A stretch of 34,902 bases of DNA from Candidatus Zambryskibacteria bacterium RIFCSPLOWO2_01_FULL_39_39 (GCA_001823925.1 MHWB01000003.1:23022-57923), one strand, 5' to 3'; shown: positions 26,228-34,853, counted from the stretch's first letter. A program made the numbers and translations. Notes: generated by a model from the sequence alone, not told the origin.

Positions 26228-26270
26228 CCTCACCCCCAACCCCTCTCCTAGATGCAGGAGAGGGGAGAAA
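26224..26270. repeat. CCTCACCCC-type hairpin repeat (copy 3)
   Basis: 47-nt identical to 25092-25138; stem CCCCTCTCCT/AGGAGAGGGG. Confidence 0.92.
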
Positions 26271-26292
26271 GACAAAAACAAACAAATTAAGA

Positions 26293-26325
26293 AACAAAAA
26301 GACTTTTAAAACAAGTCTTTTTGTT
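26293..26325 (+). terminator. Intrinsic terminator after rplK
   Basis: AACAAAAAGACTT(26293-26305)-TTAAAAC-AAGTCTTTTTGTT(26313-26325). Confidence 0.8.
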
Positions 26326-26379
26326 TTGTTAAAAATATGTAAGATGGGGATGGGAGTTGTTTGAAAGGAGAAGAATTTA

Positions 26380-27033
26380 ATGAGTGACAACAATAAAGTG
26401 GCAACGTTGCGCATTAAAGATTTGGAAAACTTAAATCTAATGCGTGACCCGTCTTTTCGCGTGATGACAGACAGGGAAGGTGTGCTTTCGTATCGCAAAT
26501 GCTACCAAGGCACAGACAAAAGGGTTGGCTTTGTGGGTGGGGTTTACGATAGATTAAGTGATGCGCATGTCAAGTACTTGCTCAAGTGTCTTGAGGGGTG
26601 CGATATTTTGATTGTTGCGCTTGACGATGATGAGTTGACCAGGAAACGTAAGAATGATCCATTGCGCCCTTGGGATTCGGAACAAAAGAGGGCAAGGATT
26701 CTCTCTTGGTGTGGTCTGGCGCATATTATCACTTTCCGTCATGTCAACGAGCATCCGTATGATCTCATTAAGACTCTTAATCCAGATATTTTGTTCACTT
26801 CCAGTACCACAAAAGATGTGAATGATGAAGATCGACAGCGACTTCAAGAATACTGCGGCGAAGTGGTTGTTTTTGAACCTCAATCTCCCGAGCATACCTC
26901 TGACGAGTTTTTGCGCATTGAAGCTTATCATATGAACAGAGCGGCCAAGAGAATTGTGGAAGCTGTAAATGACATGGTGGGCCAATACGGCTCGGAAGTA
27001 ATTCTGCAGAAAAAAAGGGAAACCAGTGGATAA
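26380..27033 (+). CDS. Cytidylyltransferase-like nucleotidyltransferase
   Basis: KRVGFVGGVYDRLSDAHVKYLLKCLEGCDILIVALDDDELTRKRK...RPWDSEQKRARILSWCGLAHII. Confidence 0.65.
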   Translation: MSDNNKVATLRIKDLENLNLMRDPSFRVMTDREGVLSYRKCYQGTDKRVGFVGGVYDRLSDAHVKYLLKCLEGCDILIVALDDDELTRKRKNDPLRPWDSEQKRARILSWCGLAHIITFRHVNEHPYDLIKTLNPDILFTSSTTKDVNDEDRQRLQEYCGEVVVFEPQSPEHTSDEFLRIEAYHMNRAAKRIVEAVNDMVGQYGSEVILQKKRETSG

Positions 27034-27868
27034 TCTCATCGCCTATATTCCGGTACTCAATCAGCAGTATGCAGAGTGGCTGAAGGGACACCAGAGGCCA
27101 TCTCTCTTTCTGATTGATCAGGGGCTTGCGGAAAAACTAGTCCCTCGTTTGGCACGAAATATTATTGCGCGCTCTACCGCAAGGGTACTCGACAATATTT
27201 TGAGCGAAATGCTTGTGCACGATGTGAGTATTCTCACGGTTGTGTATCCAAGAATAATCTGTTATCAACCAGTTATGCCCAACGATGATGTCTCTCATGC
27301 ATATGCTCACGAGTATCGCCTAACGGGCCAAACTTTTGAAAATGTGTGGGGTCGTTGGGACATGACTGCGGTAACAAGGCAGGAGCCGGTGATACCAGAT
27401 TTGGAAGTAAGTTCCGAAGAGATCGACCGCTTGCGGATGGAGTCAGCCAGAAAACTCGCTCAAGCGAGTCCAGATTGGTGGAGACAAATTGGAGCGCTGG
27501 CGTTTCGAGACGGAGAGGTGATCGCTTGCGCTTACAATGCCCACAAACCAAATGAGTACGAGACAGCGCTCTTCAGTGATCCGCGCATAAACTTCGACGC
27601 CGGTGATCCTCTTGGGGCTGAAGTATACCTTTCTCTGCATGCAGAAAAAGGTCTTATTGGTGTCTGTGCTCGTGAGGGTGTGAGATTGAAGGGGGCGTCC
27701 GTCTACGTAACAACTTTTCCTTGCGCAGATTGTGCGCGTTATTTAGCGGAAACCCAGATCAAAGAATTGTTCTTTTCTGATGGATATAGTGTTCTTGGGG
27801 GTCTACGGACTCTCCAAGCCGCTGGTATCCGTATTGTGCAGGTAAAAAAAGTCCCCGAGTCCGCTTAA
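27026..27868 (+). CDS. dCMP/CMP deaminase-family protein with a long N-terminal extension
   Basis: LSLHAEKGLIGVC (HAE) and TTFPCADCARYLAETQIKELFF (PCxxC); GTG start overlapping upstream gene by 8 nt. Confidence 0.85.
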   Translation: MDNLIAYIPVLNQQYAEWLKGHQRPSLFLIDQGLAEKLVPRLARNIIARSTARVLDNILSEMLVHDVSILTVVYPRIICYQPVMPNDDVSHAYAHEYRLTGQTFENVWGRWDMTAVTRQEPVIPDLEVSSEEIDRLRMESARKLAQASPDWWRQIGALAFRDGEVIACAYNAHKPNEYETALFSDPRINFDAGDPLGAEVYLSLHAEKGLIGVCAREGVRLKGASVYVTTFPCADCARYLAETQIKELFFSDGYSVLGGLRTLQAAGIRIVQVKKVPESA

Positions 27869-27893
27869 CGCGAGCTCGGGGCATTTTGTTTTC
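27854..27893 (+). terminator. Intrinsic terminator overlapping the deaminase stop codon
   Basis: CCCCGAG...CTCGGGG, then CATTTTGTTTT; TAA lies in the loop. Confidence 0.8.
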
Positions 27894-27894
27894 A

Positions 27895-28371
27895 TCACTC
27901 GGGTACTTTGTAGCCGAGAACCGACGTAATGAAAGAGTCTGGATATTTGGGGTCCATCACTTCCTCTTTGGAAGCGCCGGATACTATATGTGCGTGGAGA
28001 TGGGAGACTGTGGCTCCTGTGTAAGTCATTTCCCCAAATCGCATTATGGCAGTGGCACCCACTATGTCATTTTCTGCGCAGAATTCAGAAAACAGCGAAA
28101 GTAGTTCATCACCAGCCCCTAGTGCAAGTTCAGAGATAGAAGATATATGATATGCGTAAATTCCCAAGTAATGATGCTTGGCCCCAGAGTATGGATGATC
28201 ATTTGCGGTGATCGCCCAAAATCTACCAAATTTGATTACTGGGGCGTCGTGCCATTCGGCAAGATTTTCCCAGCAAAATGGGCAGATTCCCAATCTGATA
28301 CATTCCTCCATCCTTGCTCTTTGGGATTCTACTCTCGTGTGAGAAAGTTCAAAAAGTTGTTCTTTACTCAA
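27895..28371 (-). CDS. HIT-family hydrolase
   Basis: TGATVSHLHAHIVSG (HxHxH) and CPFCWENL. Confidence 0.82.
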   Translation of the reverse strand: MSKEQLFELSHTRVESQRARMEECIRLGICPFCWENLAEWHDAPVIKFGRFWAITANDHPYSGAKHHYLGIYAYHISSISELALGAGDELLSLFSEFCAENDIVGATAIMRFGEMTYTGATVSHLHAHIVSGASKEEVMDPKYPDSFITSVLGYKVPE

Positions 28372-28405
28372 GATTTTCTCCTTCCGTTTGCCTTTATAGC
28401 ATTTT

Positions 28406-28438
28406 TTATAAAAAAAGAAAACCGCCAGACCTATGTGA
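28406..28438 (-). terminator. Intrinsic terminator for the minus-strand folA/thyA unit
   Basis: AACCGCC..ACCT/AGGT..GGCGGTT; minus-strand T-rich tail TTCTTTTTT. Confidence 0.75.
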
Positions 28439-28456
28439 GGTGGGCGGTTGTGAAAG

Positions 28457-28999
28457 CTACTTTCGTTTAAAGATAAGATAGCCAGAGTTGATTGTGTCCT
28501 TTTCGGCTCCGGCTTCTCCAGCTTTGAAACGTTTAAAATAAATATTCATCCAATCACTCAAGTTGTATTTTGGGAAAAAGGCATCTCCCTCAAACTTTTC
28601 GTAAAGTATTGTTGTGTGGAGGAAATCTGTCACCGGTAAGGCTAAAGCATAAATCTCTGCTCCACCGATGATCCACACAGTCTCTGATTTTGCCTGTTGC
28701 ACCGCTTCCTCGAGCGAGTGAGCAACAATCACCCCCGAATTTTCGATGGTAAATTGGGGGTTGCGAGTTAACACTATATTTTGTCGATTCGGTAGGGGTC
28801 GAAATTTAAAGGGAATGGAATCCCAAGTTTTTCGACCCATCACCACCGAGTGACCCACAGTGAGCTCGACAAACCTTTTCATGTCAGAGGGGACCTTGCC
28901 TCTCCATGGCATGTCCCCATTTTTTCCAATAACACTTTTACCATCCTGTGTGCAGACAGGAGAGGCATAACTAATTTTGACGATTTTTCCTTTAAGCAT
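28457..28999 (-). CDS. folA: Dihydrofolate reductase
   Basis: VIGKNGDMPWRGKVPSDMKRFVELTVGHSVVMGRKTWDSIPFKFRPLPNRQNIVLTRN; WIIGGAEIYALAL. Confidence 0.96.
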   Translation of the reverse strand: MLKGKIVKISYASPVCTQDGKSVIGKNGDMPWRGKVPSDMKRFVELTVGHSVVMGRKTWDSIPFKFRPLPNRQNIVLTRNPQFTIENSGVIVAHSLEEAVQQAKSETVWIIGGAEIYALALPVTDFLHTTILYEKFEGDAFFPKYNLSDWMNIYFKRFKAGEAGAEKDTINSGYLIFKRK

Positions 29000-29007
29000 G
29001 CTCTCTC

Positions 29008-29967
29008 CTAGAGTGTGGTTGGGATCTTCATCCCCGGATGTGATTGATAATCCGAAATCTCGAAATGGTCTGCCGTGAAGTCAAAGATGTTACTAATCCT
29101 CTGCCCCTCGTCAGTTAAATTGAGAGTAGGAAATGGAAACGGTTCTCTTTCCAAAAGTTCATCCACTCTGTCTACTTGATTTGTGTAAATCTGTGCATCA
29201 TCCACGACATGGATATATTTGTAAGGTTCGTATCCACATACGTGAGCAAGCATTATGGTGAGAGCGGCGTATTGAATGATGTTTGACACTACTCCGACCG
29301 GCACATCTCCAGATCGCTGGGTCATCGTGAGTGCCAGCTTCCTGCCCTCAATCACCGTCGCTTGGATTTTGGTGCCATGGCACGGCGCCACAACTACCTG
29401 TCGTCTCAGCTTACCATGTTGCATATCAAGCGGGGGAAACCAAGTGCTGATAACGTGTCCATTCAAATAGGGTCCGTCTTTGAGAGATTGGACCAGATTT
29501 TCTACTTGGTTGAATGGTCTGGGCGCATAGCATCCTTGCCCCGTAAATTCTGCAGACTTTTCCCACTCGAAATGGGGCAGTTTAGCAAGAATTGGTCCGT
29601 AAGAACCAGGACCGAGGTTACCAGTCTTGAGACCAAAATTGGCGCATTTTTCGGGGGAAACCCAATCTGCCCACCAATTGCATCCAGAAGCCAGCATTTC
29701 ATCAAGTGTCTGTACTCCTTGCATGAAGAGGATGATTTCTGTAATGGCGGTTTTCCAAAACGGAATCTTCCGTTCAGTGATGATCGGAAATCCGTTCTCA
29801 AATTTGAAAACCATTCGCGGTGTTTCCAAGTTGGTCCAACGTCCCGCATCTTGATGCGGATTTTTGGCCAGAAATGTCTCTGGCGATTGACGGATGAATC
29901 TCAATACATTTGCGTATTGCCTGTCCGGAATTCGTTCCGAGTAAGGCTTATAGGGAATTGTCGTCAT
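29008..29967 (-). CDS. thyA: Thymidylate synthase
   Basis: APCHGTKIQATVIEGRKLALTMTQRSGDVPVGVVSNIIQYAALTIMLAHVCGYEP; start at MTTIPYKPYSERIPDRQY preferred over 30000. Confidence 0.93.
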   Translation of the reverse strand: MTTIPYKPYSERIPDRQYANVLRFIRQSPETFLAKNPHQDAGRWTNLETPRMVFKFENGFPIITERKIPFWKTAITEIILFMQGVQTLDEMLASGCNWWADWVSPEKCANFGLKTGNLGPGSYGPILAKLPHFEWEKSAEFTGQGCYAPRPFNQVENLVQSLKDGPYLNGHVISTWFPPLDMQHGKLRRQVVVAPCHGTKIQATVIEGRKLALTMTQRSGDVPVGVVSNIIQYAALTIMLAHVCGYEPYKYIHVVDDAQIYTNQVDRVDELLEREPFPFPTLNLTDEGQRISNIFDFTADHFEISDYQSHPGMKIPTTL

Positions 29968-30039
29968 ATCAAAGGACTCCTTCCTCTTTGTATTCTCCAT
30001 AAAAATAGAAAAAAATCAAATTTGTGTTATATTTTGGAA

Positions 30040-31224
30040 ATGAAAGACATACAAATAAAGAAACTTATAGAGGCAGAAAAGAAGAGACAGAAAGGGGTGA
30101 TAAACCTCATTGCATCGGAGAATTATATGTCTAATGATGTATTCGAGGCCCGAGGATCAGTTTTTGATAATAAATATTCGGAAGGTTATCAATCCGCGAG
30201 GTATTATCAAGGCCAAGAGAACACAGATAAACTTGAAATTATTTGTATGGAAAGATTGCTCAAGGTTTTTGGTTTAAAAAAAGATAAGTGGCATGCAAAT
30301 GTGCAACCACTTTCTGGGGCACCTGCAAATTTAGCAGTTTATTTGGCCCTCGTTCCGCAAGGAGAAAAGATCATGGGTCTGCCTCTTTCTTATGGTGGGC
30401 ATTTAACTCATGGGCAAAAAGTTTCAATTACTGGAAAGGTGTGGCAACAGGTGCCAATCAGTATTGATTTAAAAACAGAACTTATTGATTACAAAAAAAT
30501 GAAAATTGATGCAGTGCGAGAGAAACCAACTCTTATTGTCGTGGGGTTTACTGCATATCCGCGAATTGTTGATTTCAAAAAGTGTAGAGAGATTGCAGAT
30601 AGCTGTGGCGCTATTTTAATGGTTGACATGTCTCATTTTGCTGGTCTTGTTGCTGGCAAAGTATATCCTAGTCCATTCCAATATGCCGATGTGGTTACCT
30701 CGACTACCCACAAGACTCTTCGGGGTCCGCGTGGCGCTGTCATCTTTGCTAAAAAAGATTCTAGAGAAATTAATAAAAAAATAGACAAAGCCGTTTTTCC
30801 CGGGCTTCAAGGTGGGCCTCATATGGCTCAAATCGCCGCTATTGCGGTGGCTTTAAAAGAAGCCGGCTCTGTGTCTTTCAAAAAATATGCAAAACAAGTT
30901 GTGAAAAATGCAAAAGTTTTTGCTGAAGAATTAAAAAAATTAGGCTGGAGAATTATTTCGGGCGGTACTGATACCCACCTTATTTTGATGGATACTTGGA
31001 TGGACGGTAAAGGAGTGAGTGGCAAAGAAGCCGCCGTCAGGCTTGAAAAAAATAACATCATCTGCAATTTCAACACCATCCCCACTGAAACCCGTAGTCC
31101 GTTTGATCCATCAGGTATTCGCCTTGGTACTCCGGCTGAAACTACTCGTGGTAAAAAAGAAAAAGATTTTGTGCTGATTGCCAGAAAGATTGATAAAATT
31201 TTAAGAGCAAAAATGGTAAAATAG
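30040..31224 (+). CDS. glyA: Serine hydroxymethyltransferase
   Basis: INLIASENYMSNDV, YSEGYQSARYYQGQENTDKLE, VTSTTHKTLRGPRGAVIFAKKD; ATG 30040. Confidence 0.97.
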   Translation: MKDIQIKKLIEAEKKRQKGVINLIASENYMSNDVFEARGSVFDNKYSEGYQSARYYQGQENTDKLEIICMERLLKVFGLKKDKWHANVQPLSGAPANLAVYLALVPQGEKIMGLPLSYGGHLTHGQKVSITGKVWQQVPISIDLKTELIDYKKMKIDAVREKPTLIVVGFTAYPRIVDFKKCREIADSCGAILMVDMSHFAGLVAGKVYPSPFQYADVVTSTTHKTLRGPRGAVIFAKKDSREINKKIDKAVFPGLQGGPHMAQIAAIAVALKEAGSVSFKKYAKQVVKNAKVFAEELKKLGWRIISGGTDTHLILMDTWMDGKGVSGKEAAVRLEKNNIICNFNTIPTETRSPFDPSGIRLGTPAETTRGKKEKDFVLIARKIDKILRAKMVK

Positions 31225-31294
31225 AAAATTATCATACACACATGACTGACGGTCGTCACTAATCTGTGTAGGTGTGGAAGAGTGGTGTTTTTGA

Positions 31295-31300
31295 TATAAT
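31295..31300 (+). promoter_or_regulatory. -10 element TATAAT 8 nt before an exonuclease ATG
   Basis: TATAAT 31295-31300, ATG 31308. Confidence 0.6.
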
Positions 31301-31307
31301 TCATATT

Positions 31308-31841
31308 ATGAAAGCAAATGAAAGGAAAATTGCTATGACGGATTTGGAGACAAGCGGCGATGTTTTTGGGGTACATGAAATACTGGAAATCGGTCTGGTG
31401 GTTTTTGACCAAAATACTTTAGAAATAATTGATACCTTAAATATTAAAACTAAACCTCTAAATATAGAAAATGCAGTACCAGAAGCCATGGTCGCAAATG
31501 GTTATAAAGAGGAAGATTGGCAAGATGCCGTTTCGCTCAAAGAGGCGATACAACAATATGCCGATAAAACTAGAGATGCTATTTTTTGCGCTTACAACGC
31601 TACTTTTGATTGGGGTTTTATGAACGATGCTTTTAGAAAGACGGGAGTGAAAGACATGATGGATTATCATCGACTGGATTTACTTTCTATCGCTTGGACT
31701 AAAAGTTTAAAAGATAAAGAAAAATGGAGTTTAAAAACCGCTTGTGAAATATTTAATATTCCACCTGAGCCAGAAGTCCATAGGGCTATAAATGGTGCCA
31801 TGACCGCTTACCAGCTTTTTAAAAAATTGAATAACAAATAA
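31308..31841 (+). CDS. DEDD-type 3'-5' exonuclease (DnaQ/RNase T-like)
   Basis: IAMTDLETSGDVFGVHEILEIGLVVFD; FCAYNATFDWGFMNDAF; HRAINGAMTAYQLFKKL. Confidence 0.9.
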   Translation: MKANERKIAMTDLETSGDVFGVHEILEIGLVVFDQNTLEIIDTLNIKTKPLNIENAVPEAMVANGYKEEDWQDAVSLKEAIQQYADKTRDAIFCAYNATFDWGFMNDAFRKTGVKDMMDYHRLDLLSIAWTKSLKDKEKWSLKTACEIFNIPPEPEVHRAINGAMTAYQLFKKLNNK

Positions 31842-31843
31842 AC

Positions 31844-31871
31844 TTGACATGATTTAACTGTTGTATATACT
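31844..31871 (+). promoter_or_regulatory. Promoter of the toxin-antitoxin operon
   Basis: TTGACA (31844-31849), N16, TATACT (31866-31871). Confidence 0.8.
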
Positions 31872-31879
31872 TTGGTTAT

Positions 31880-32152
31880 ATGAAAACCGTATTAAATGTT
31901 AAAATAGATCCAAAACTCAAAAAGGAATCTCAAAAAACTGCCAAAGAGGCTGGCATCCCTTTAAGTTTAGTGGTTAATAGTGCGCTCCGTAGATTTGTCG
32001 CAAACAGATCAGTGCTTATATCTGTACCACTCAAGCCTAGTAAATGGTTGCAAAAAGTATTAAAGGAAACCGAAAAAGATTTGAAAGAAGGTAAAAATAT
32101 TGAAGGACCTTTTTGTTCTGTTGAGGAATTTATGAAAGGTTTGAAATCATAA
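31880..32152 (+). CDS. RelB/DinJ-like antitoxin
   Basis: MKTVLNVKIDPKLKKESQKTAKEAGIPLSLVVNSALRRFV; directly upstream of a RelE-fold ORF. Confidence 0.85.
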   Translation: MKTVLNVKIDPKLKKESQKTAKEAGIPLSLVVNSALRRFVANRSVLISVPLKPSKWLQKVLKETEKDLKEGKNIEGPFCSVEEFMKGLKS

Positions 32153-32157
32153 AAAAT

Positions 32158-32421
32158 ATGGCCTTTATTTCTAGGCACAAAAAATTTACCAGACAGTTTA
32201 ATCATCTTCCAAAGAAAATTAAGGAAAAGTTTGAGGAAAAATTGAGAATTTTTATTATAAATAATTATACGTTAGAATTAAATAATCATTCCCTCTATGG
32301 CGAATGGTTTAATCATAGAAGCATAGATATAACAGGGGATGTAAGAGCAGTTTTTAAAGAAGAGGGAGATTTTATAATTTTTAAAGCAATCGGCACACAC
32401 CATCAACTTTATGGAAAATAA
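32158..32421 (+). CDS. YafQ/RelE-family toxin (mRNA interferase)
   Basis: 87 aa; ...HSLYGEWFNHRSIDITGDVRAVFKEEGDFIIFKAIGTHHQLYGK. Confidence 0.85.
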   Translation: MAFISRHKKFTRQFNHLPKKIKEKFEEKLRIFIINNYTLELNNHSLYGEWFNHRSIDITGDVRAVFKEEGDFIIFKAIGTHHQLYGK

Positions 32422-32422
32422 A

Positions 32423-34108
32423 ATGAATATTCAAGAAAAAATAAAAGATTGGATTGAAGAAACTTTAAAAATAGAGGAAAGTTTTGTGTTGGCTCACCCC
32501 AAAGATATTAAAAATGGCGACTACTCTTTTTTTGCTTCTCCAAAACTTGCGAATGAATTCGGCCGAGCCTTAAGTGAAAACAAAATTCCTGAAATCGAAA
32601 AAGTAGAGGTAGTTGGCAGTTTTATAAACTTTTATTTATCCAAAAAATTTTTTACCGAATCCATCAAAGAAATTTTAGAGAAAGGAGAGGAATGTGGACA
32701 AACAGATTTACTTGAGGGCCAGAAGATAATAATTGAACACACCCAACCAAATCCTTTTAAAGAATTCCACATTGGTCACCTGATGAACAATGCTATTGGC
32801 GAATCGGTGGCGAGGATTATTAAAGCAAACGGAGCAGATGTCAAAACCGCTAGTTATCATGGTGACAAGGGTTTACACGTCGCTAAAGCGGTTTGGGCAA
32901 TGAATAAGGGTATTGAGTATGAAAAGGCGTATGCGTACGGAAATAAAGCCTATGAAGAAGACGAAAATACCAAACAAGAAATAATTGCTCTAAATAAAAC
33001 TATATATGATGGCAAGATCACTGAAATATGGAAAATTTGTAACGATGGCTTTAATAAGTTTAAAAATTATTTTTTGACTATATGTAGGAGATTGGATACT
33101 ACTTTTGATTATCAATTCTGGGAAACTGCTTCTGGAGAAGTCGGAAAGAAAATAGTCTTGGAAAATGTGGGCAAAATTTTTGAAAATGGAGAAGGGGGAG
33201 CGGTGATTTTTAAAGGGGAAAATTTTGAGCCTAAAACCCATACTCGGGTTTTTATAAATTCTGAAGGTCTACCAACCTACGAAGCCAAAGAGGTTGGGTT
33301 AGCAAAAATTAAAAAAGAACTTTTTGCTTATAATCAATCAATTACTGTAACCGGGAATGAGCAAGACAGTTTTTTTGATGTGACAGAAATAGCTATTGGT
33401 GAAGTTTTGCCAGAACTCAAAGGTAAACTCAAACATCTTTCTCATGGCATGCTCCGATTACCGACAGGCAAAATGTCTTCAAGAACGGGGGATGTTATCA
33501 CCACTGAATCTCTCATTGATCAAGTCAAAGAAAAAGTTAGAGAGAAAATTGCAGAGCGAAATTTGAGTGAAGAAGAAAAAGAGGAAATTTTAGAAGTGGT
33601 GGCGATCGGGGCTATAAAGTATTCAATACTAAGACAAGCAATCGGGGGTGATATTATTTTTGATTTTGATAAATCAATTTCTTTTGAGGGAGACTCCGGA
33701 CCATATTTGCAATATGCGTGTGTGCGCGCCAATTCAATCTTGGAAAAAGCAGACATGTCAAGGTTGAACCTTGACATGTCAGAGGCGGTCTTTGACACTT
33801 GGGAGACGACGGAGTTGGAAAAGTATTTGTATAGATTTACGGAGGTTGTGGAAAGAGCTGGTACCCATTCGACAGGTTCGATAAACTCACTGCAGGCAGG
33901 CTCAGGGCAGGTAGAGTATGCGCCACATCATATTGTCACTTATCTCACCGAGCTGGCTTCCATCTTCAATAGCTTTTATGCAAAAGAAAAAATAATAGAC
34001 CCGTCTGATGGAGCTTCTCCTTACAAGATCGCTCTTACCCAAGCAGTCGCTTACACTCTTAAATCAGGTCTCCGTCTCCTCGGTATCAAAGTGCCAGACA
34101 AGATGTAG
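32423..34108 (+). CDS. argS: Arginyl-tRNA synthetase
   Basis: EHTQPNPFKEFHIGHLMNNAIGESVARI, GDKGLHVAKAVWA, KMSSRTGDVIT; start 32411 also possible. Confidence 0.96.
   Translation: MNIQEKIKDWIEETLKIEESFVLAHPKDIKNGDYSFFASPKLANEFGRALSENKIPEIEKVEVVGSFINFYLSKKFFTESIKEILEKGEECGQTDLLEGQKIIIEHTQPNPFKEFHIGHLMNNAIGESVARIIKANGADVKTASYHGDKGLHVAKAVWAMNKGIEYEKAYAYGNKAYEEDENTKQEIIALNKTIYDGKITEIWKICNDGFNKFKNYFLTICRRLDTTFDYQFWETASGEVGKKIVLENVGKIFENGEGGAVIFKGENFEPKTHTRVFINSEGLPTYEAKEVGLAKIKKELFAYNQSITVTGNEQDSFFDVTEIAIGEVLPELKGKLKHLSHGMLRLPTGKMSSRTGDVITTESLIDQVKEKVREKIAERNLSEEEKEEILEVVAIGAIKYSILRQAIGGDIIFDFDKSISFEGDSGPYLQYACVRANSILEKADMSRLNLDMSEAVFDTWETTELEKYLYRFTEVVERAGTHSTGSINSLQAGSGQVEYAPHHIVTYLTELASIFNSFYAKEKIIDPSDGASPYKIALTQAVAYTLKSGLRLLGIKVPDKM
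33752..33780. repeat. In-frame palindromic element inside argS
   Basis: GACATGTCAAGGTT-G-AACCTTGACATGTC, perfect 14-bp arms. Confidence 0.95.
33866..33912. repeat. Second repeat-like in-frame segment in argS
   Basis: cattcgacaggttcgataaactcactgcaggcaggctcagggcagg, encoding HSTGSINSLQAGSGQ between VERAG and EYAPHHI. Confidence 0.6.
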
Positions 34109-34134
34109 ATCTTTAATATTTTTATATAAAAAAT

Positions 34135-34160
34135 TCCGGCAAGAAGTTGTTTTGCCGGAG
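34135..34160 (-). terminator. Intrinsic terminator for the minus-strand HAD gene
   Basis: CCGGCAA...TTGCCGG; minus strand continues AATTTTTT. Confidence 0.8.
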
Positions 34161-34853
34161 TTATAAATAAAGTCTACCGAGCTCACCATCGTGGTGTTTT
34201 TCAATCCAAAATGGGAGGTCATCAATAGACTTGAGCATATTTTCCAGTTTCATCGGGTATTGCTCAACGTGTTCAATCATGTAAGGGCCGGTCTGAACAA
34301 CTAGCGTCTCAATCTCAGCTGCTCTTCCGGCAACCGTATCACTTGGGGTATCACCGACAAAAACACAGTTCTCTTTTCCAATTCCTTGTTCTTGCAAATG
34401 TTCCAGAGCGAATCTAAATACTCGCGGATCCGGTTTGTGGTATGGACTGTCTCCTTTTGCTGTAATTACTGTAAACTCGCGCAACACATCAATCTGATCC
34501 AGCACTTCCATCAAATTTTCTCTGTTGCGTGAAGTAATCAGGGCAGTTTTGAAACCGTTTTTTCTTAGCCACACCAACACTTCTCTTGCGCCCGGTATTA
34601 GTGGTGGTGGCGAAACTTTGTCAAATTTCTCCCATGCGATGTATATACGCTCCGCAAGCGCCATATTTATATCCAAACCATGGGCAAGTAATTCAACACC
34701 GGGGACACCCCATTTGTTGAATAGTTTGGTGCGGGTATCCCTACCGAAGGGGATATCGTTAATTGCACAGATGAGCTGAATCTTGCGCAAGCCCTCTCTA
34801 AATGAATCTAGGAGAACTCCGTCAAGATCTGTAATAACAGCTTTGAGTATCAC
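34161..34853 (-). CDS. HAD-superfamily phosphatase (phosphoglycolate phosphatase-like)
   Basis: AVITDLDGVLLDSFREG, ALITSRNREN, HKPDPRVFRFALEHL, CVFVGDTPSDTVAGRAA. Confidence 0.9.
   Translation of the reverse strand: MILKAVITDLDGVLLDSFREGLRKIQLICAINDIPFGRDTRTKLFNKWGVPGVELLAHGLDINMALAERIYIAWEKFDKVSPPPLIPGAREVLVWLRKNGFKTALITSRNRENLMEVLDQIDVLREFTVITAKGDSPYHKPDPRVFRFALEHLQEQGIGKENCVFVGDTPSDTVAGRAAEIETLVVQTGPYMIEHVEQYPMKLENMLKSIDDLPFWIEKHHDGELGRLYL

Noticed and set aside
29362-30039. N-terminal 226 codons of the 620-aa ORF in front of glyA
   Set aside because: Antisense to thyA; serine hydroxymethyltransferase similarity begins at ATG 30040
31220-31275. TGACTGACGGTCGTCA imperfect palindrome downstream of glyA
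   Set aside because: Short and mismatched, no T-tract, no second copy seen
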